A stretch of 64,000 nucleotides of DNA, taken from contig FMBT01000296.1 of NCBI GenBank assembly GCA_900095095.1, positions 1-64,000 on the forward strand, written 5' to 3'. The notes below the pieces were generated by a model. It was not told where the DNA came from and did no database searches. It worked only from the letters and a program-made list of their open reading frames with translations. The DNA comes from Fragilariopsis cylindrus CCMP1102 (taxonomy: Eukaryota; Bacillariophyta; Bacillariophyceae; Bacillariales; Bacillariaceae). Of the stretch, positions 1-10,950 are shown piece after piece; position 1 is the first letter of the stretch, and each line of letters starts with the position of its first letter. Made by a program: the position numbers and the translations under genes.

Positions 1-660
1 AGACCTTGCCTATGCAATCGTTGAAGCGAGCGAATTGTTCCTTCAATATCAAATAACTTACTAGCATCGCAATGATTTGCATCATTTTCAAACGTATCGG
101 TATCAAGAACTCTTGCATAAGGGTTGGTAATTGGGTTGGTAATCGGATTGGTATTGACTGGAGTACGAGCAGCGGTAGAGTTTGAATCATTTTTCTGCTT
201 CTTGGAAGGTGTTGCTGCAATATCTTGTTCAATTTCTTCACTCCCAGCCATAACAGAAAGCATGTCGTCTAAGGAGGGTGGCTGAACTTGGATTGAAGGG
301 ACTGGAGGAGTTGCGGCAGCAGGAGTAACTTGGATAGCTTCATCAGCAAGACGTTTCGATGAAGAGGCAGTTCGATTTCTTGCTTCATTATTTTCTTGCC
401 ATTCTTCTCTAGAGATGCCCATTCCTTCTTCGTTAAGTCCATCCTGACGTTTCGATGAAGAGGCGGCGGGAACAACAGTCTTGGAGGCAGCAGCAGCAGT
501 AGGTGGTGTGGGCTGCGTAATGGGGATGGGTGTTGGTGGGCCATCATCATCGACATCAGATAAATAAAGAGGACTTTCGTCCCCAGTATTTACTGGTGAC
601 GGTGATCTGTAGGCTGGTTGAGTGCGCCTGGGATTGCGATCATTGCCAATGAGATCCATA
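1..660 (-). CDS. Hypothetical protein, N-terminal 220 codons, cut by left edge
   Basis: Reading the minus strand from an ATG at 658-660, the frame stays open for 220 codons to the window edge, so the C-terminus is missing. The start reads MDLIGNDRNPRR. What follows is low-complexity and probably disordered: a proline/threonine/alanine-rich stretch, two copies of a short ASSSKR motif about 40 residues apart, a conserved-looking LDDMLSVMAGSEEIEQDI segment, a lysine patch (SKKQKND) and a tandem NPITNPITNP. No signal peptide or membrane segment is visible. I do not recognise the family. The basic patch and acidic/Pro-rich composition would suit a nuclear protein or the N-terminal tail of a larger enzyme or mobile-element protein, but that is a guess. 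The unbroken frame is the main reason to believe it is coding. Confidence 0.6.
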
Positions 661-930
661 TTTGTTTCAAGTGTATTATTGTTCTTAACGTAAGTGTAAT
701 ATTGAGTATGAACTTAGATAATTTGCTTCTTTTTTCAGAGACGCAACACTTGGATACAAATGAATTTATGAAATGAAATAATGAGAATAAAATGATCGAA
801 ATGAGGAGCAAAATGCAAAAAAAGTTATCTGAAAATGCATTTTTTCATGATTTTTTCCCGACAATCAATGCGTATGCAGGATTTACAGCGAAAAAAATCG
901 TTTTTGGAGCGTGTGCGCCAGCATGCGTCG

Positions 931-1000
931 ACGTGTGGAGGCATTTGGAGGCGTGTGGAGGCATTTGGAGGCGTGTGGAGTCATTAAGAGGCGTGTGTCA
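931..1000. repeat. Short tandem repeat, 20-bp unit
   Basis: Alternating GCGTGTGGAG and GCATTTGGAG decamers form about three copies of a 20-bp unit, the last one diverged. No gene overlaps convincingly. It lies just left of the repeat cluster that leads into the telomere-like tract. Confidence 0.6.
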
Positions 1001-1004
1001 TTAT

Positions 1005-1345
1005 TTACTTAGCACATGATATTGTTTACTTAGCATGCACTTCAAGTTGGATCACACTAATTAAATTATATACTTAGCACATGCTGGAAGTTTGTCAATC
1101 ATGCATACAGTTGTGTGAATGCAGCTTCAAGTTGGATCACAGTAAGTAAATAATGTACTAAGCTAAGTAAATAATATACTTAGTGTGATCCACCTTGAAG
1201 TGCAACTGTTAAGTAAATTTTTCGATTTTTGTGTACTTAGTTACTGCTTGAAGTTACTGAATACTGTATTAAATACTTAGTGTGATCCAACTTCAAGTGC
1301 TTGCTAAGTAAATAATACACTTCAACTGTTAAGTAAATTTTTCGA
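1005..1345. repeat. Direct and inverted repeats of an acttag / gatcca motif
   Basis: The motif CTTCAAGTTGGATCACA occurs twice on the plus strand (near 1041 and 1126). Its inverse form, GTGATCCAMCTT, occurs near 1186 and 1283. All are interspersed with many TAAGTAAAT / ATTTACTTAG words. The mixture of direct and inverted copies could fold into hairpins and resembles non-autonomous or subtelomeric repeat material. No coding potential is seen. Confidence 0.6.
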
Positions 1346-1371
1346 TTATTTTTCGTTTTTAGTGACATCAC

Positions 1372-1512
1372 ATATTTTTGGGGGTTATATTTTTGGGGGT
1401 TATATTTTTGGGGGTTATATTTTTGGGGTTATATTTTTTGGGGTTTTATTTTTGGGGGTTATATTTTTGGGGTTATATTTTTGGGGGGTTTTTTTTGGGG
1501 TTATATTTTGGA
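1372..1512. repeat. G-rich minisatellite with TATTTTTGGGGG core
   Basis: About eight imperfect tandem copies of a roughly 15-17-bp unit with core TATATTTTTGGGGGT. Runs of four to six G recur on the plus strand, so the tract has G-quadruplex potential. It lies only 75 bp from the CCCTAA tract, whose G-rich strand is the opposite one. The open frames across it (GYIFGGYIFG-type) are repeat translations, not a gene. Confidence 0.8.
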
Positions 1513-1586
1513 GAAAAAAAAAATCTCTTAGTCGAAAAAAAAAAAATCTTTTTCAGTTCCCAGTTCCCAGTTCCCCGGTTGCAGTA

Positions 1587-1953
1587 CCCTAACCCTAACC
1601 CTAACCCTAACCCTAACCCTAACCCTAACCCTAACCCTAACCCAACCCTAACCCTAACCCCAACCCTAACCCTAACCCTAACCCTAACCCTAACCCTAAC
1701 CCTAACCCTAACCCTAACCCCAACCCCAACCCTAACCCTAACCCTAACCCCAACCCTAACCCTAACCCTAACCCTAACCCAACCCCAACCCTAACCCTAA
1801 CCCAACCCTAACCCTAACCCAACCCCACCCCAACCCTAACCCCCCCCACCCCAACCCTAACCCCCCCACCCCAACCCTAACCCTAACCCCAACCCCAACC
1901 CTAACCCTAACCCTAACCCTAACCCTAACCCTAACCCTAACCCTAACCCTAAC
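1587..1953. repeat. Interstitial telomere repeat (CCCTAA)n
   Basis: 367 bp of CCCTAA, perfect in long stretches and with degenerate CCCCAA, CCCAA and CCCCACCCCAA variants in the middle. TTAGGG is the usual telomere repeat in diatoms and many other eukaryotes. With CCCTAA on the plus strand, a true chromosome end would lie to the left, yet 1.6 kb of other sequence including a gene continues there. The tract is therefore interstitial, either from a chromosome fusion or break repair, or from an assembly join. Open frames through it are artefacts. Confidence 0.9.
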
Positions 1954-3130
1954 TGATGGTATTACTACCTCCAGCGAGCGCAAAGTGCCGCGCGGGCTAT
2001 CGCGTGGAAATTTAGCTAGTGTTATTAACACGTGTTCAACGGTCATCGTAAACTTGGATCTATTTCATTATTATTATTTATTACGTCCTAATGTATTTGA
2101 CCATGGTGGCTCCATTTTAGACCACTTCCAATAAATGAATAGAAACGACACCATAATCATTCGAACAAGCACCTCAAATACTTCTATTGCTCTCCTTTTC
2201 TGGTTCAAAGTCCTCCTTTTGAAGCCAAAATATCATTTCTTTACTAAACCGGGACTGTCGGCAGCAGATCGGTCGAAAATTTCATTAAATTGACTGTATA
2301 GGACCTTGTATTGCTCTAATCCAAAGTTAGACTGGTATACACTCTTCGATATTGATAGCGCGAGATACAACACGAAGCAGGAGCTTCTAACTCCATTTTT
2401 TGACCAAGAAAAAAATGAAAAGGTGTTGCTTCTTTTGCTTCTTTTCAAGACTGAAACAACAACAACAAAAAGATGATTCTTCGCCCGAATACAAATGCAA
2501 ATATCAATAATAGGACAACTACTGCTCACACAGCCAAAGCCGCAGCAACCGATCTGATCTGTATTACGGAGGAAGTGGGTGAATCAACAAACGGATCTGA
2601 TCCGGAATCTATGATCTAGGAATGGGCGACGATCTATATCACGATAACACAACAATACACATTCGAGGAATGGTACTGGGACTTGGATTAATGACTGATA
2701 TACAATCAATACACACACAACAATACACACGACCTGTAGCATTTCTAGAGTCAAAGATGGTTTATTTTATTTATTATTTCTATTCTTGTACATACATTGA
2801 TTGTTTTATCCCTCTCCTCAGGTAGTAAGTACGTAATTCAGTTATTATTTTCACCCGTTCTTTTTGAACCCGATCCGTCTCATACGTACAGTGTGAAAGT
2901 ACACGATCTTATATATCGGTATAGATGTGCGTACTACTGATGATGAAGTAGTACTACTTCTATTAGTAGTACCTTTATTATTACTAGTAGTCATTCTATT
3001 CTCGTCTTGTGGTAGCGTTGTGCGTGTAGTAGCAGCGTTATGTCTTTGTCTTTGTTTTTCTTTCTTTGTGCAGTGTTGTCTATATATCTACAGTACTTCA
3101 GGTAACGTTATACGATCTTATTGTCGTGTA
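1954..3130. other. No gene recognised
   Basis: AT-rich sequence with only short frames lacking domain character. It is the sequence immediately inside the telomere-like tract, so it would be subtelomeric if the tract marks a former end. Confidence 0.4.
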
Positions 3131-3153
3131 GTCGTCGTCGTCGCCGTCGTGTA

Positions 3154-3188
<35 letters not shown>

Positions 3189-3250
3189 TTGCTCCTGCTT
3201 CGATATATACAATGCTTCGATTTGATTTGATTTGATTTGATTTGATTTGA
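3131..3250. repeat. Microsatellites (GTC)n and (TTTGA)n
   Basis: A (GTC) run at about 3131-3188 and a (TTTGA) run at about 3217-3250. Imperfect repeats of a TTCGGAATTGATTCCGAC-like unit follow at about 3345-3410. No gene is seen. Confidence 0.8.
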
Positions 3251-3639
3251 AGCAAAGCAATGTACGTGACTAATTACCGTATTTGTCCTACGGTAGTAAA
3301 TTCCCAGTTTCCACCGATTCCCAGTTTCCACCGCGCGTAGAATTGTCGGAATTGATTCCGACTTTTCGGAATCTGATTCCGACTTTTCGGAATTGATTCT
3401 GACTTTTCGCGCGCGAACTGTCGTTAACAAATTTCAAATTCTTCACAGCAACAGTCATTCTCATTCAGTCATCGTACAACAACTCATTGCAATGGGGAGT
3501 TAAAAAGTACAAAATATACGTCAACAACGTATTATAGAAACAAGAAGACAAGATGAATGACGTGCAGATATGATACGACCGTTCATTATTTCGTTGTTCT
3601 TTATCTTGTGGAACAAAACTTCTGATACAACAACAAAAA

Positions 3640-4265
3640 CAAGACAGTGGTTCTAAAGTTAAGACAAGCAGCGTTCCTATACCTACAAGTAAGGACGACG
3701 ATGACGATGACGACGACGACGAATCGGGTAGGAAGGTGAAAGTAGCAAAGATTCGGATTCGGATTCAGAAATCAGTAGCAAAGCTATCTCTGATTGTAAT
3801 AGTACAAGAAGAAGCCTTCTAATTAACGATTCGTTAGATTCAGTTAGTCTCCCATTTGTCATGTCGAGAGAGATGTGGGAAGTAGTTGGTCAAAATCGCC
3901 ATAGATTTGATGAGTAAGTTATCAATCTGAGATTCCACACATCCTGATCTTCCTACGGATGGGCATTCAACAGTGACTATGACTATGTCAAAGGAAGAGA
4001 AGGTAATTCCTCGAAAAAAACAAGAAAGCTATTGCGTCCATACGCATAGCATTTACTTCAACATACTCTGTTGATGGTGCAATGATCGAATCAATCAACT
4101 ATCGATGAATGTACACCTACTGTCTAAATCGTCAAAAGAGTCAATTCGAAAGAAGTACCGAGGAAGAAGAACCAAACCAAACTGGAACGAGCTGATCTAA
4201 CCTTTACGGTAACAGTCTTTTAGTAGAGTATTAACAATGGTGTTTAGAGCCTTCCAGACATTCTA
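3640..4265 (+). pseudogene. Decayed gag-like copy A
   Basis: This stretch is a degenerate duplicate of the block that follows. Matching segments include AGCAAAGCTATCTCTGATTG (about 3777) against AGCAAAGCTAGCTCTGATTC (about 4597). The segment encoding the KKAIASIRI-type motif near 4021-4055 matches about 4887-4920, and the CGAGGAAGAAGAACCAA segment near 4159 matches about 5159. Copy A has frameshifts and stops throughout, so no usable frame remains. It probably derives from the same Ty1/copia-like gag ORF as copy B. Confidence 0.45.
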
Positions 4266-4303
4266 GCTAGAATAATAGAAACGTTCTGAATTGCTGGACT
4301 TAC

Positions 4304-5392
4304 ATGCAGTCCCCTTCACCGCCGGTAGCCAAGAAGATAAGTGGTCGGTCCGAAAGTAGTGGAGATAGCAACAGTAAAGCAAGTTTTGATGTTGTCAAAT
4401 CAGTAACCGATATAGAAGACAAGAAGGTAGCTGCCGATGATCTGAGCTCAGATTCATCAGCAACAACCCTAATAGAAGAGAAGAAGAATTTTCCCGAGAT
4501 CAACGGTGGTCCTAGAATTATCGAACGTGTTCCTTTACCGTAAAGTGGTACAAGTGAAGACGACGATACAAGTAGAAGTGAAGGCAGCGATATCCGTAGC
4601 AAAGCTAGCTCTGATTCCGATAGTACAGGAAGCCTTGATACATACAATTCGTCAGACTCTGATTCTGTGATTGCAAAAGAAGGCTATTATGTCATCCTCA
4701 ATGAATAAATCTCCCATCTATGTTGGTGAAAGATGTAGTTTCGAGGAATGGCACTCGAAGTGGGAAGTTTTTCGACAAGATCATCGGTTCAATGAATATC
4801 AGTTTGAAATACAATACCCTGATCTCCCGACTGATAGACATGCAATGGTGTCTATGAGCAAGGAGGAGGAGAGAGCTTCCATGAAGAACAAGAAAGCTAT
4901 TGCTTCTATCCGAATATCATTTGCCTCGACATTTCATGTTGATGCAATGATTGAAGCAACAATCGATGAAACTGAGCATACTGTTATGTGGCCGTATGGA
5001 CGAATTCATCTGGTGTTGATCAAACTCTATGATACATATCGACCGAAGTGTCGATTGAATAGAATTCAATTGGACATGGACAAGCTAACAATATAAATGA
5101 GTGATAGAGATCATCCTGATTTTTTACTCGACAAAGCAATGATGGTTCGAAAGCAGTGTCGACGAAGAAGAACCAACCAAACTGGGGCGAGTTGATCTCC
5201 AGTGTTGTGACTAGTTCATCAAGTACTTATCAGACACCCTTTACCACAAAGATGTTGGAAATGGATAAAGAAATTGATGGTCAAGTCGTACTGAGAGCTC
5301 TGAAGAAACTCGGTAATGAATTGCATACTGCCAGTTCTCGAATCGAACTAATAATGAGAGTGCTCATGAAACAAGCCTGGTACAGTTTTTAA
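4304..5392 (+). pseudogene. Decayed gag-like ORF (Ty1/copia type?), copy B
   Basis: Three consecutive open pieces lie at 4304-4543 (serine/acidic-rich leader), 4671-5096 (141 aa) and 5156-5392, separated by stops and frame changes. The middle piece has features of copia-type Gag: a FEEWHSKWEVF segment, then an alanine/lysine helix region (KNKKAIASIRISFA), then WPYGRIHLVLIKLYDTY, which resembles the gag motif before the zinc knuckle. No CCHC knuckle, protease, integrase or reverse transcriptase is visible nearby, and no LTRs were seen. The family call rests on remembered motif shape only. It could instead be a host gene duplicated and decayed in tandem with copy A. Confidence 0.45.
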
Positions 5393-6431
5393 AAGGCGAC
5401 AACGACAATATCAGTGGTCTCAAGTAATGCAGTGCTATTGGTGTTGAGAGATAGGGCATAAATCATCTGTGGTGGAGGTGGAAACTCTGGAGGTGGAAGT
5501 CTACTCACAATCAAACGTGTGATTTGTGCACTAATCGTGCTGGAGATTGTCACAGTATATAATATGATCATATCAGGAACAATGTGTATGAAACACACGA
5601 TGCACTCTATGGTTGAATCGAATGTTTTTCGATAATAATGGTAATGTGGATGCTCTACCGGATGTTTCGGCTGATGCAGCGACTGCATAGGCTATATGAC
5701 TCAAGTGCCTGAGATACCCAAGTTGTGATTCGACGTCCGAAGAAGAATCCAAAGAAGAAACTAACATTCTAAGTTCCTAATGGGGAGAATAGTGTTGTTT
5801 CACGTGAAATGCAATACAAGAAGTCATTTAAAAATCGATTTTGATGCAGGACCATCTTCCGTTCCTATGGATACAAATTTGTACGAAATATTTAAATAAT
5901 CGAAACCCCCTTATAAACATCATAGAAAAAAACATGTCGAAAAAAAAACATGATCGTAAACTCTTATCCAAGTAATTTTAAAAATACTTACAAGTACCGT
6001 TTTACAAAAATTGTAACTGGTATCGATCGTGTAAACTTTTAACTCAAGATTTGTACTTGTACACTAGTCGTACACTAGTCGTGACTCGTACCGAGTTTGC
6101 AAACGTGCATTCAGAGACAAACTTGTGTGCATGCATTATTACATACAGTACAATACGCCTCTCTCTCTCTCTCTCTCTCTGTGTGTTCCAAAGTTGCGCG
6201 GCACGAATAAAATAAATAAAAACACCGGTCTCTGAAATAAATAATGAATGTTGATGATCATCCGAACCGTTCAGATCGATTGAAAAAAGAAGGAAAGTAC
6301 TGTTCGAGTGTATGTAACAGGTCTTGACAAACTTCGTTTTTGATGTTACCTTTCCGATCATCTCATAAAATCAAATTTGAAATCATTCAAACAAACATCA
6401 AAACCAATAAATATTACCAATAAAAATTAAA
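5393..6431. other. Intergenic, no gene recognised
   Basis: AT-rich sequence with only short frames, plus a (TC)n run at about 6161-6180. The last 60 bp before the next ATG are very A-rich, as expected for a 5' leader. Confidence 0.4.
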
Positions 6432-7286
6432 ATGAAGTTATCAATCGCTTACCCAACTTTTATCGTAGCTTCAATGGCAATGTCTGAAATTGAAGCCAGA
6501 ATCGGAAAAGGAAGCCATTCGAAGAGTCATTCGAAGAGTCATTCAAAGAGCCAACACGATGATCCACCAACACCACTAAATGGAAAATACACGGTGTATT
6601 TCGCTAACCCCTGTAGCAATGAAGTTAGTGTTACGGTTGAAGATCACACTGAGGTTATTCCTCCAAATAATTGCCACGTTTTCAATGGTGGAAAACAGTA
6701 CATTGAAGCTGTAACTTACAAAGAAAGTGGTAGCGGTGAAAGGGGAGGCAATGTTTCTTGCAAAAATATTGGTAGTAGCAACAATGGTAAATGTGATTTG
6801 ATGGGAATAAGAGATAATGCTTGTGTCGTCCCTATTGAATTGTGTGGAGCTGTAACACCAATCCCGGTTACTGCTAAACCCACATCTACCCCAACCCCAA
6901 CTCCTCCAAAGCCATCGCCTGGAACTACGCCAAGGACTCTTTACTTTTCAAACCACCAAGATCGAGACCAACAGGCCGGAATTTTAGATGGAGGTGGTAG
7001 AAGCGGTAAACCAATTAACAGCCTAATGAAAAAAGATATCAAAGCAAACAGTTGTGTACTAGTCTCTGATGATTTCACAGCTCCATTGAACTCTCAACTA
7101 AACGATTCATTTTATTACTTCACCTCTGAGGCTTATCTTCCTATTACAGCAGATCCTGATTTGATTTCTCCGAAACTGGTTGATGGGGATACCTGTAATG
7201 AAAATTCAGTCAATATGATCATGTCTGGTGGTGAGTGCAATGGTTTAGTTGAGATGCCCAAAAATGCTTGTGTTGTTATTATTTAA
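6432..7286 (+). CDS. Secreted protein with two related cysteine domains
   Basis: This is a 284-aa uninterrupted frame. Residues 1-23 form a probable signal peptide (MKLSIAYPTFIVASMAMSEI). A tandem SHSK repeat follows (28-41), then domain 1 (about 51-140), a Pro/Thr linker (about 143-166) and domain 2 (about 168-284). Both domains open with a YFxN-like strand (YTVYFANP, TLYFSNHQ), contain an NxC segment (NNCHVF, NSCVLV) and a GxCxxLxxxxxNACVV element (CDLMGIRDNACVV, CNGLVEMPKNACVV). They therefore look like an internal duplication. I do not recognise the family. An extracellular or cell-wall role is inferred from the signal peptide and the linker. The ATG follows an A-rich leader and is the only one that keeps the signal peptide. 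Confidence 0.8.
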   Translation: MKLSIAYPTFIVASMAMSEIEARIGKGSHSKSHSKSHSKSQHDDPPTPLNGKYTVYFANPCSNEVSVTVEDHTEVIPPNNCHVFNGGKQYIEAVTYKESGSGERGGNVSCKNIGSSNNGKCDLMGIRDNACVVPIELCGAVTPIPVTAKPTSTPTPTPPKPSPGTTPRTLYFSNHQDRDQQAGILDGGGRSGKPINSLMKKDIKANSCVLVSDDFTAPLNSQLNDSFYYFTSEAYLPITADPDLISPKLVDGDTCNENSVNMIMSGGECNGLVEMPKNACVVII

Positions 7287-9197
7287 TCGAAACTTTTACT
7301 ACGATAATAATCCTACTTGTGACGTATCTGAGTTCCAGAGTCACAGTCTTTCTAAAGTAACAATAACTTTTAAATCAGATTCATAATATATAAAATTACT
7401 GTATTCAATAGTCTTCTGATCTATGAAATTTATAGAAATATTCATTTTTACTAACAAAATTATAGGACGGGTATATTCAATACCAAAGCTCTGCTCTACT
7501 TTGCCTTGTAGTTGCAACTTATACCACTTCATCCATATAAGACATATACTTATGAATTGTGCATACTTTCTGTGGTTATAAACAATGACACAAACATACC
7601 TACATCAGTACTGATTGACAGTTCTATATTTATTGAGTGAGAGAGCTTATATTGATCAACGTACAAACTTACATGATGACTATACTTGATTTAGACTGCA
7701 CTATTCTAAAACTCTTTCTATTTTGTGCATTCTTACAATCAACTCGACTCAGCACCCACTCTCCAAAACAACCTCATTTGTATAGCTATAAGCTTAGAAC
7801 AACAATAAACACACACACACACACACACACATACACATACACATACAAATCTATATGTACAAATTTAACATAGCCTGGAGTTTGTTGAAAGATATGACTA
7901 TAAGATCCATTTGTTGTAATTATCCTACTCGTCAATATCTAGCGTCGTATGAGGTTCCTTGTTTGATTTTGATTTTGATTTTGTGAGAAAAACATTGTGA
8001 TTCTTTGAACCAATTATTACAGTGATATCAAATAATTTAGTCATATTCTTAAAGTAAACCAACCTCTATTGTTCTACATGTACTATAAACTGGCTTGGCA
8101 TCATCTTGTAAATAGAAAGTTTGTTTCGGTCACGTCCATATACGATGATGATGATGATAAGGATGCTGATAAATACGTTCCCAGATTCTGCATCTGGATG
8201 GTACTCATCGCAGCCTTATCTTGTTTGATCGAGTGCATCGACAGGAACAAGGGGGTCGTCGTCGTCGTTTGCATCCTCATCATTCTCCGTCAGCATCATC
8301 CGTGTCATCACTTGCAGTATCTCTAGCGGATTCCATACCATCCAGGTACGATCCAAGCGGACCACGTCCACACGGGATGGATCCACCACCACCCGATGAT
8401 GATGATGATGGTAATATTTTCTTCTTTTTTACTGGTTGAAACGACGACGAACATTCCTGGTGTTGTTGATTAAGTTGATGATGCGTACTATAATCATCTT
8501 CATTATTGTTCTTGTTACCATCGCCATCTTCTTCTTCTTCGTTATCACCAATGGTATCATCATTTGTATCGTTTGGACGACGATAGACTGTCCAAGTAAC
8601 CATTCTGGAGTGCAGTTGTTGCTGTCTGTTGGTATTGGCATTGTTGCTGTTGGTGGTGGTGGTGGTGGTGATGACAAGAAGTAACACAACACACAACCCA
8701 TCTTATAATCAATCAATAATATGATCAATCAACAGAAATTATACTACTTAACATCATCGACTGTCTGGACTGGACTGGACTCGTCGAACAGAGCCGAACT
8801 TCAAATTCAATTCACTTCACTTCAGTTGCTCCATCCGGAAAATAATATAATATATATATAAATAATAACGCACACACAATTATAGAAAACAAAAGCAAAA
8901 TTGCAGCTTCTCGTATGTCATATCGTTTATTCATATTCATCAACGAATGAGAGATGCTATCATTGCAAAGAGAATAGACGTACGAGTATATGAACTATAT
9001 TTATGTATACAGTACATACTACACGCTTTTCCGTTCGATTCATTCAATTTCATTTCAAAACTGAATCTGGTAATTGTCTAAAATAGTCATTCTGCTTTCT
9101 TTCAGTATTGGCACAAAACTGATCTATTCCCACCAACACACTAGTAGACTACCACAATAAGGGTGTAGTGCTTACTACATTGAAAAATAAAGCATAT

Positions 9198-9236
<39 letters not shown>

Positions 9237-9430
9237 GATGTCTATCACATGCCTCGTACATTTTCTTATTTAGTAGATGATGTTTTGTATTCGTAATAAT
9301 ATGTATCATGGTTGGAAGGAAATTTTGTGTTATTGTTGATACGAGCATGCATTACAGTATGTGAAATTGTTAAGTGGAAAATATATAATTCCCCTTCACT
9401 TTGTCAACATATTATATTCCCCCGCCCTTT
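7287..9430. other. Intergenic with microsatellites
   Basis: Holds an (AC)n run (about 7809-7832), (GAT)n/(GTC)n patches near 8148 and 8256, and a (TAA)n run (about 9203-9236). Apart from the doubtful frame at 8280-8696, no gene is seen. Confidence 0.4.
8280..8696 (-). CDS. Doubtful acidic/Asn-rich hypothetical protein
   Basis: A 138-aa frame that begins with a hydrophobic MCVVLLLVI and becomes Thr/Asn-rich, then acidic (NEEEEDGDGNKNNNEDD), then basic (PVKKKK), then acidic again. Beyond its stop, a different frame continues with similar acidic composition (TENDEDANDDDDPLVPVDALD). A missed intron or a frameshift is therefore possible. Trinucleotide-rich DNA can produce such frames by chance, and the opposite strand also carries open frames here. 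No domain is recognised. Confidence 0.2.
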   Translation of the reverse strand: MCVVLLLVITTTTTTNSNNANTNRQQQLHSRMVTWTVYRRPNDTNDDTIGDNEEEEDGDGNKNNNEDDYSTHHQLNQQHQECSSSFQPVKKKKILPSSSSSGGGGSIPCGRGPLGSYLDGMESARDTASDDTDDADGE

Positions 9431-10273
9431 TCATTTGTCCACCGTAGCTCGTACCACAGAAAGATAGGCAATGTTTTGTGATTGTCCCAACACCCAAATA
9501 GGATTAGGACCTACTTCTATGGCAGTGGGTGGTTGAAACATCTTTGTGTAGTGGAAGTAGCTACCGACCGCGTATACGTGTTCTAGATCATTCGTTTTGA
9601 GCCATAAATTGACAGCCTTCGTTGGGAAACAACGATTCGACAAAGCAAACATCGCACACCCACCCGGTTTCAACACTCGAGCAACTTCTTGGCAAATCTC
9701 AAGAGGATTAGTGAGATAATCAATTGAAACAGCATTAGTGACAATATCGAATGAATTGTCTTCAAACGGCAAGGTTGGATCCTTATTGAGATCCTTGACC
9801 ACAAACTCATCCACTTGTTTGTTTTGTTCTAATTCTTCCTTGTTCATTCCCAATGCGACACGTCGTCCGGTATAATCGGCAACATCCTGTGGGAAATGAC
9901 TAACGTGACTTGCACATAAATCAAGAATGGCAGGCTTATTATTATACTTGGGAAATTCTTTCGAATAGTAATTGGTGAGAGCTGCTACCGCTTGGTCGTC
10001 CACATGGAAACAAAACCGTGGACTTGAATAGAAATTTTGATCGATACTTTCATCCTGTCGACTCAAATCTGTTGTTGTGGAATAGGGCCACAACGAAGGA
10101 AACTGTGCCGTAGCTAATACATCCTGTACAGTCATGCTGTTGCCTTTTGCCTTCATGGCAAGAAATTGCGCTGACAGCTGAAGCCGTGGACTTATCATAT
10201 CGCTCAGGGATGATACAATTCCCATTAGTACCGAAAATAAAATTACGCAAAGAAAGATAGTGGTAGGTGTCAT
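9431..10273 (-). CDS. SAM-dependent methyltransferase (Methyltransf_11-like)
   Basis: 280 aa. Residues 1-22 are hydrophobic (TIFLCVILFSVLMGIVSS), a signal peptide or membrane anchor that could begin a plastid-targeting presequence. The class I methyltransferase core follows. Motif I is the unusual ILDLCASHVSHFP (about 116-128), which replaces the classical DxGxGxG. DLNKDPTLPFEDNSFDIVT (about 161-179) covers motifs II/III, VSIDYL follows, and LKPGG (201-205) is the post-motif loop. The block LPFEDNSFD with SNRCFPTKAVNLW and GSYFHYTKMFQPP matches a plant/algal methyltransferase-like family I remember. The substrate is unknown. A CT-rich tract lies about 20 bp upstream of the start. It is an intronless, isolated gene. 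Confidence 0.85.
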   Translation of the reverse strand: MTPTTIFLCVILFSVLMGIVSSLSDMISPRLQLSAQFLAMKAKGNSMTVQDVLATAQFPSLWPYSTTTDLSRQDESIDQNFYSSPRFCFHVDDQAVAALTNYYSKEFPKYNNKPAILDLCASHVSHFPQDVADYTGRRVALGMNKEELEQNKQVDEFVVKDLNKDPTLPFEDNSFDIVTNAVSIDYLTNPLEICQEVARVLKPGGCAMFALSNRCFPTKAVNLWLKTNDLEHVYAVGSYFHYTKMFQPPTAIEVGPNPIWVLGQSQNIAYLSVVRATVDK

Positions 10274-10950
10274 TTTTCCTTTTTTCTACTCTCTCTCTCT
10301 CTCTCGTTTGTCGTTATAAGAACTGGGACTTTTTACTGATGGCCTTTGCTCTCCGCATCAAGCATACAGTACCGAGGATAGGAAGGTTTTGTGTTATCGC
10401 CGATGAGTGTTGAGTCGATGAGTGAGTCATAGCTACAGTGCGTAATCTTATTTTTACATACAGTACAGGCAACACAGGTCAACCTCTAATTTTGGGGCAA
10501 TTCGTTAGAAGGTGTGTTTTTAATTAACTAACTTTCAAATCCCTAGAAGTCGAATAGTTTATAATTAACTGTCCCCCAGAATTAGCATAGAGGGGGGCCC
10601 CAAATAAAAAATACATTTAGGGGTCATAAAATTCGTACCCCCCCCCCCAAAAAACTTTACTAGTATTTGTTAGTGTTATATATAATAATAACTTTAGCAT
10701 CAAGTATATACACCTAAAGGTAATTTTTCTGGAAAATCAAACTATGAAGTTTACAATTGACCTATTGGATGGAGAAATCTTATATTCCTTAGTCTTGTAA
10801 GCCTACTGGTATCTCACAATGTAGACTCACACACAGCACACATTTTAGGGATTTTTAAAATGTATGTGTACACTCAACAAAATATCTCATTTGAAAGTGT
10901 TGCAAAGGACGACACCAGATGTGTCAGGTGCACTAGCCTCCAAATAGTGT
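10274..10950. other. Intergenic, no gene recognised
   Basis: A CT-rich run (about 10289-10304), a poly-C tract (about 10639-10650) and AT-rich sequence. No coding signal. Confidence 0.4.

Noticed and set aside
1378-2046. Open frames through the telomere and G-rich repeats (NPNPNP, RVRVRV, GYIFGG)
   Set aside because: Any six-base repeat without stops stays open in all frames. They have no unique sequence and no gene signals.
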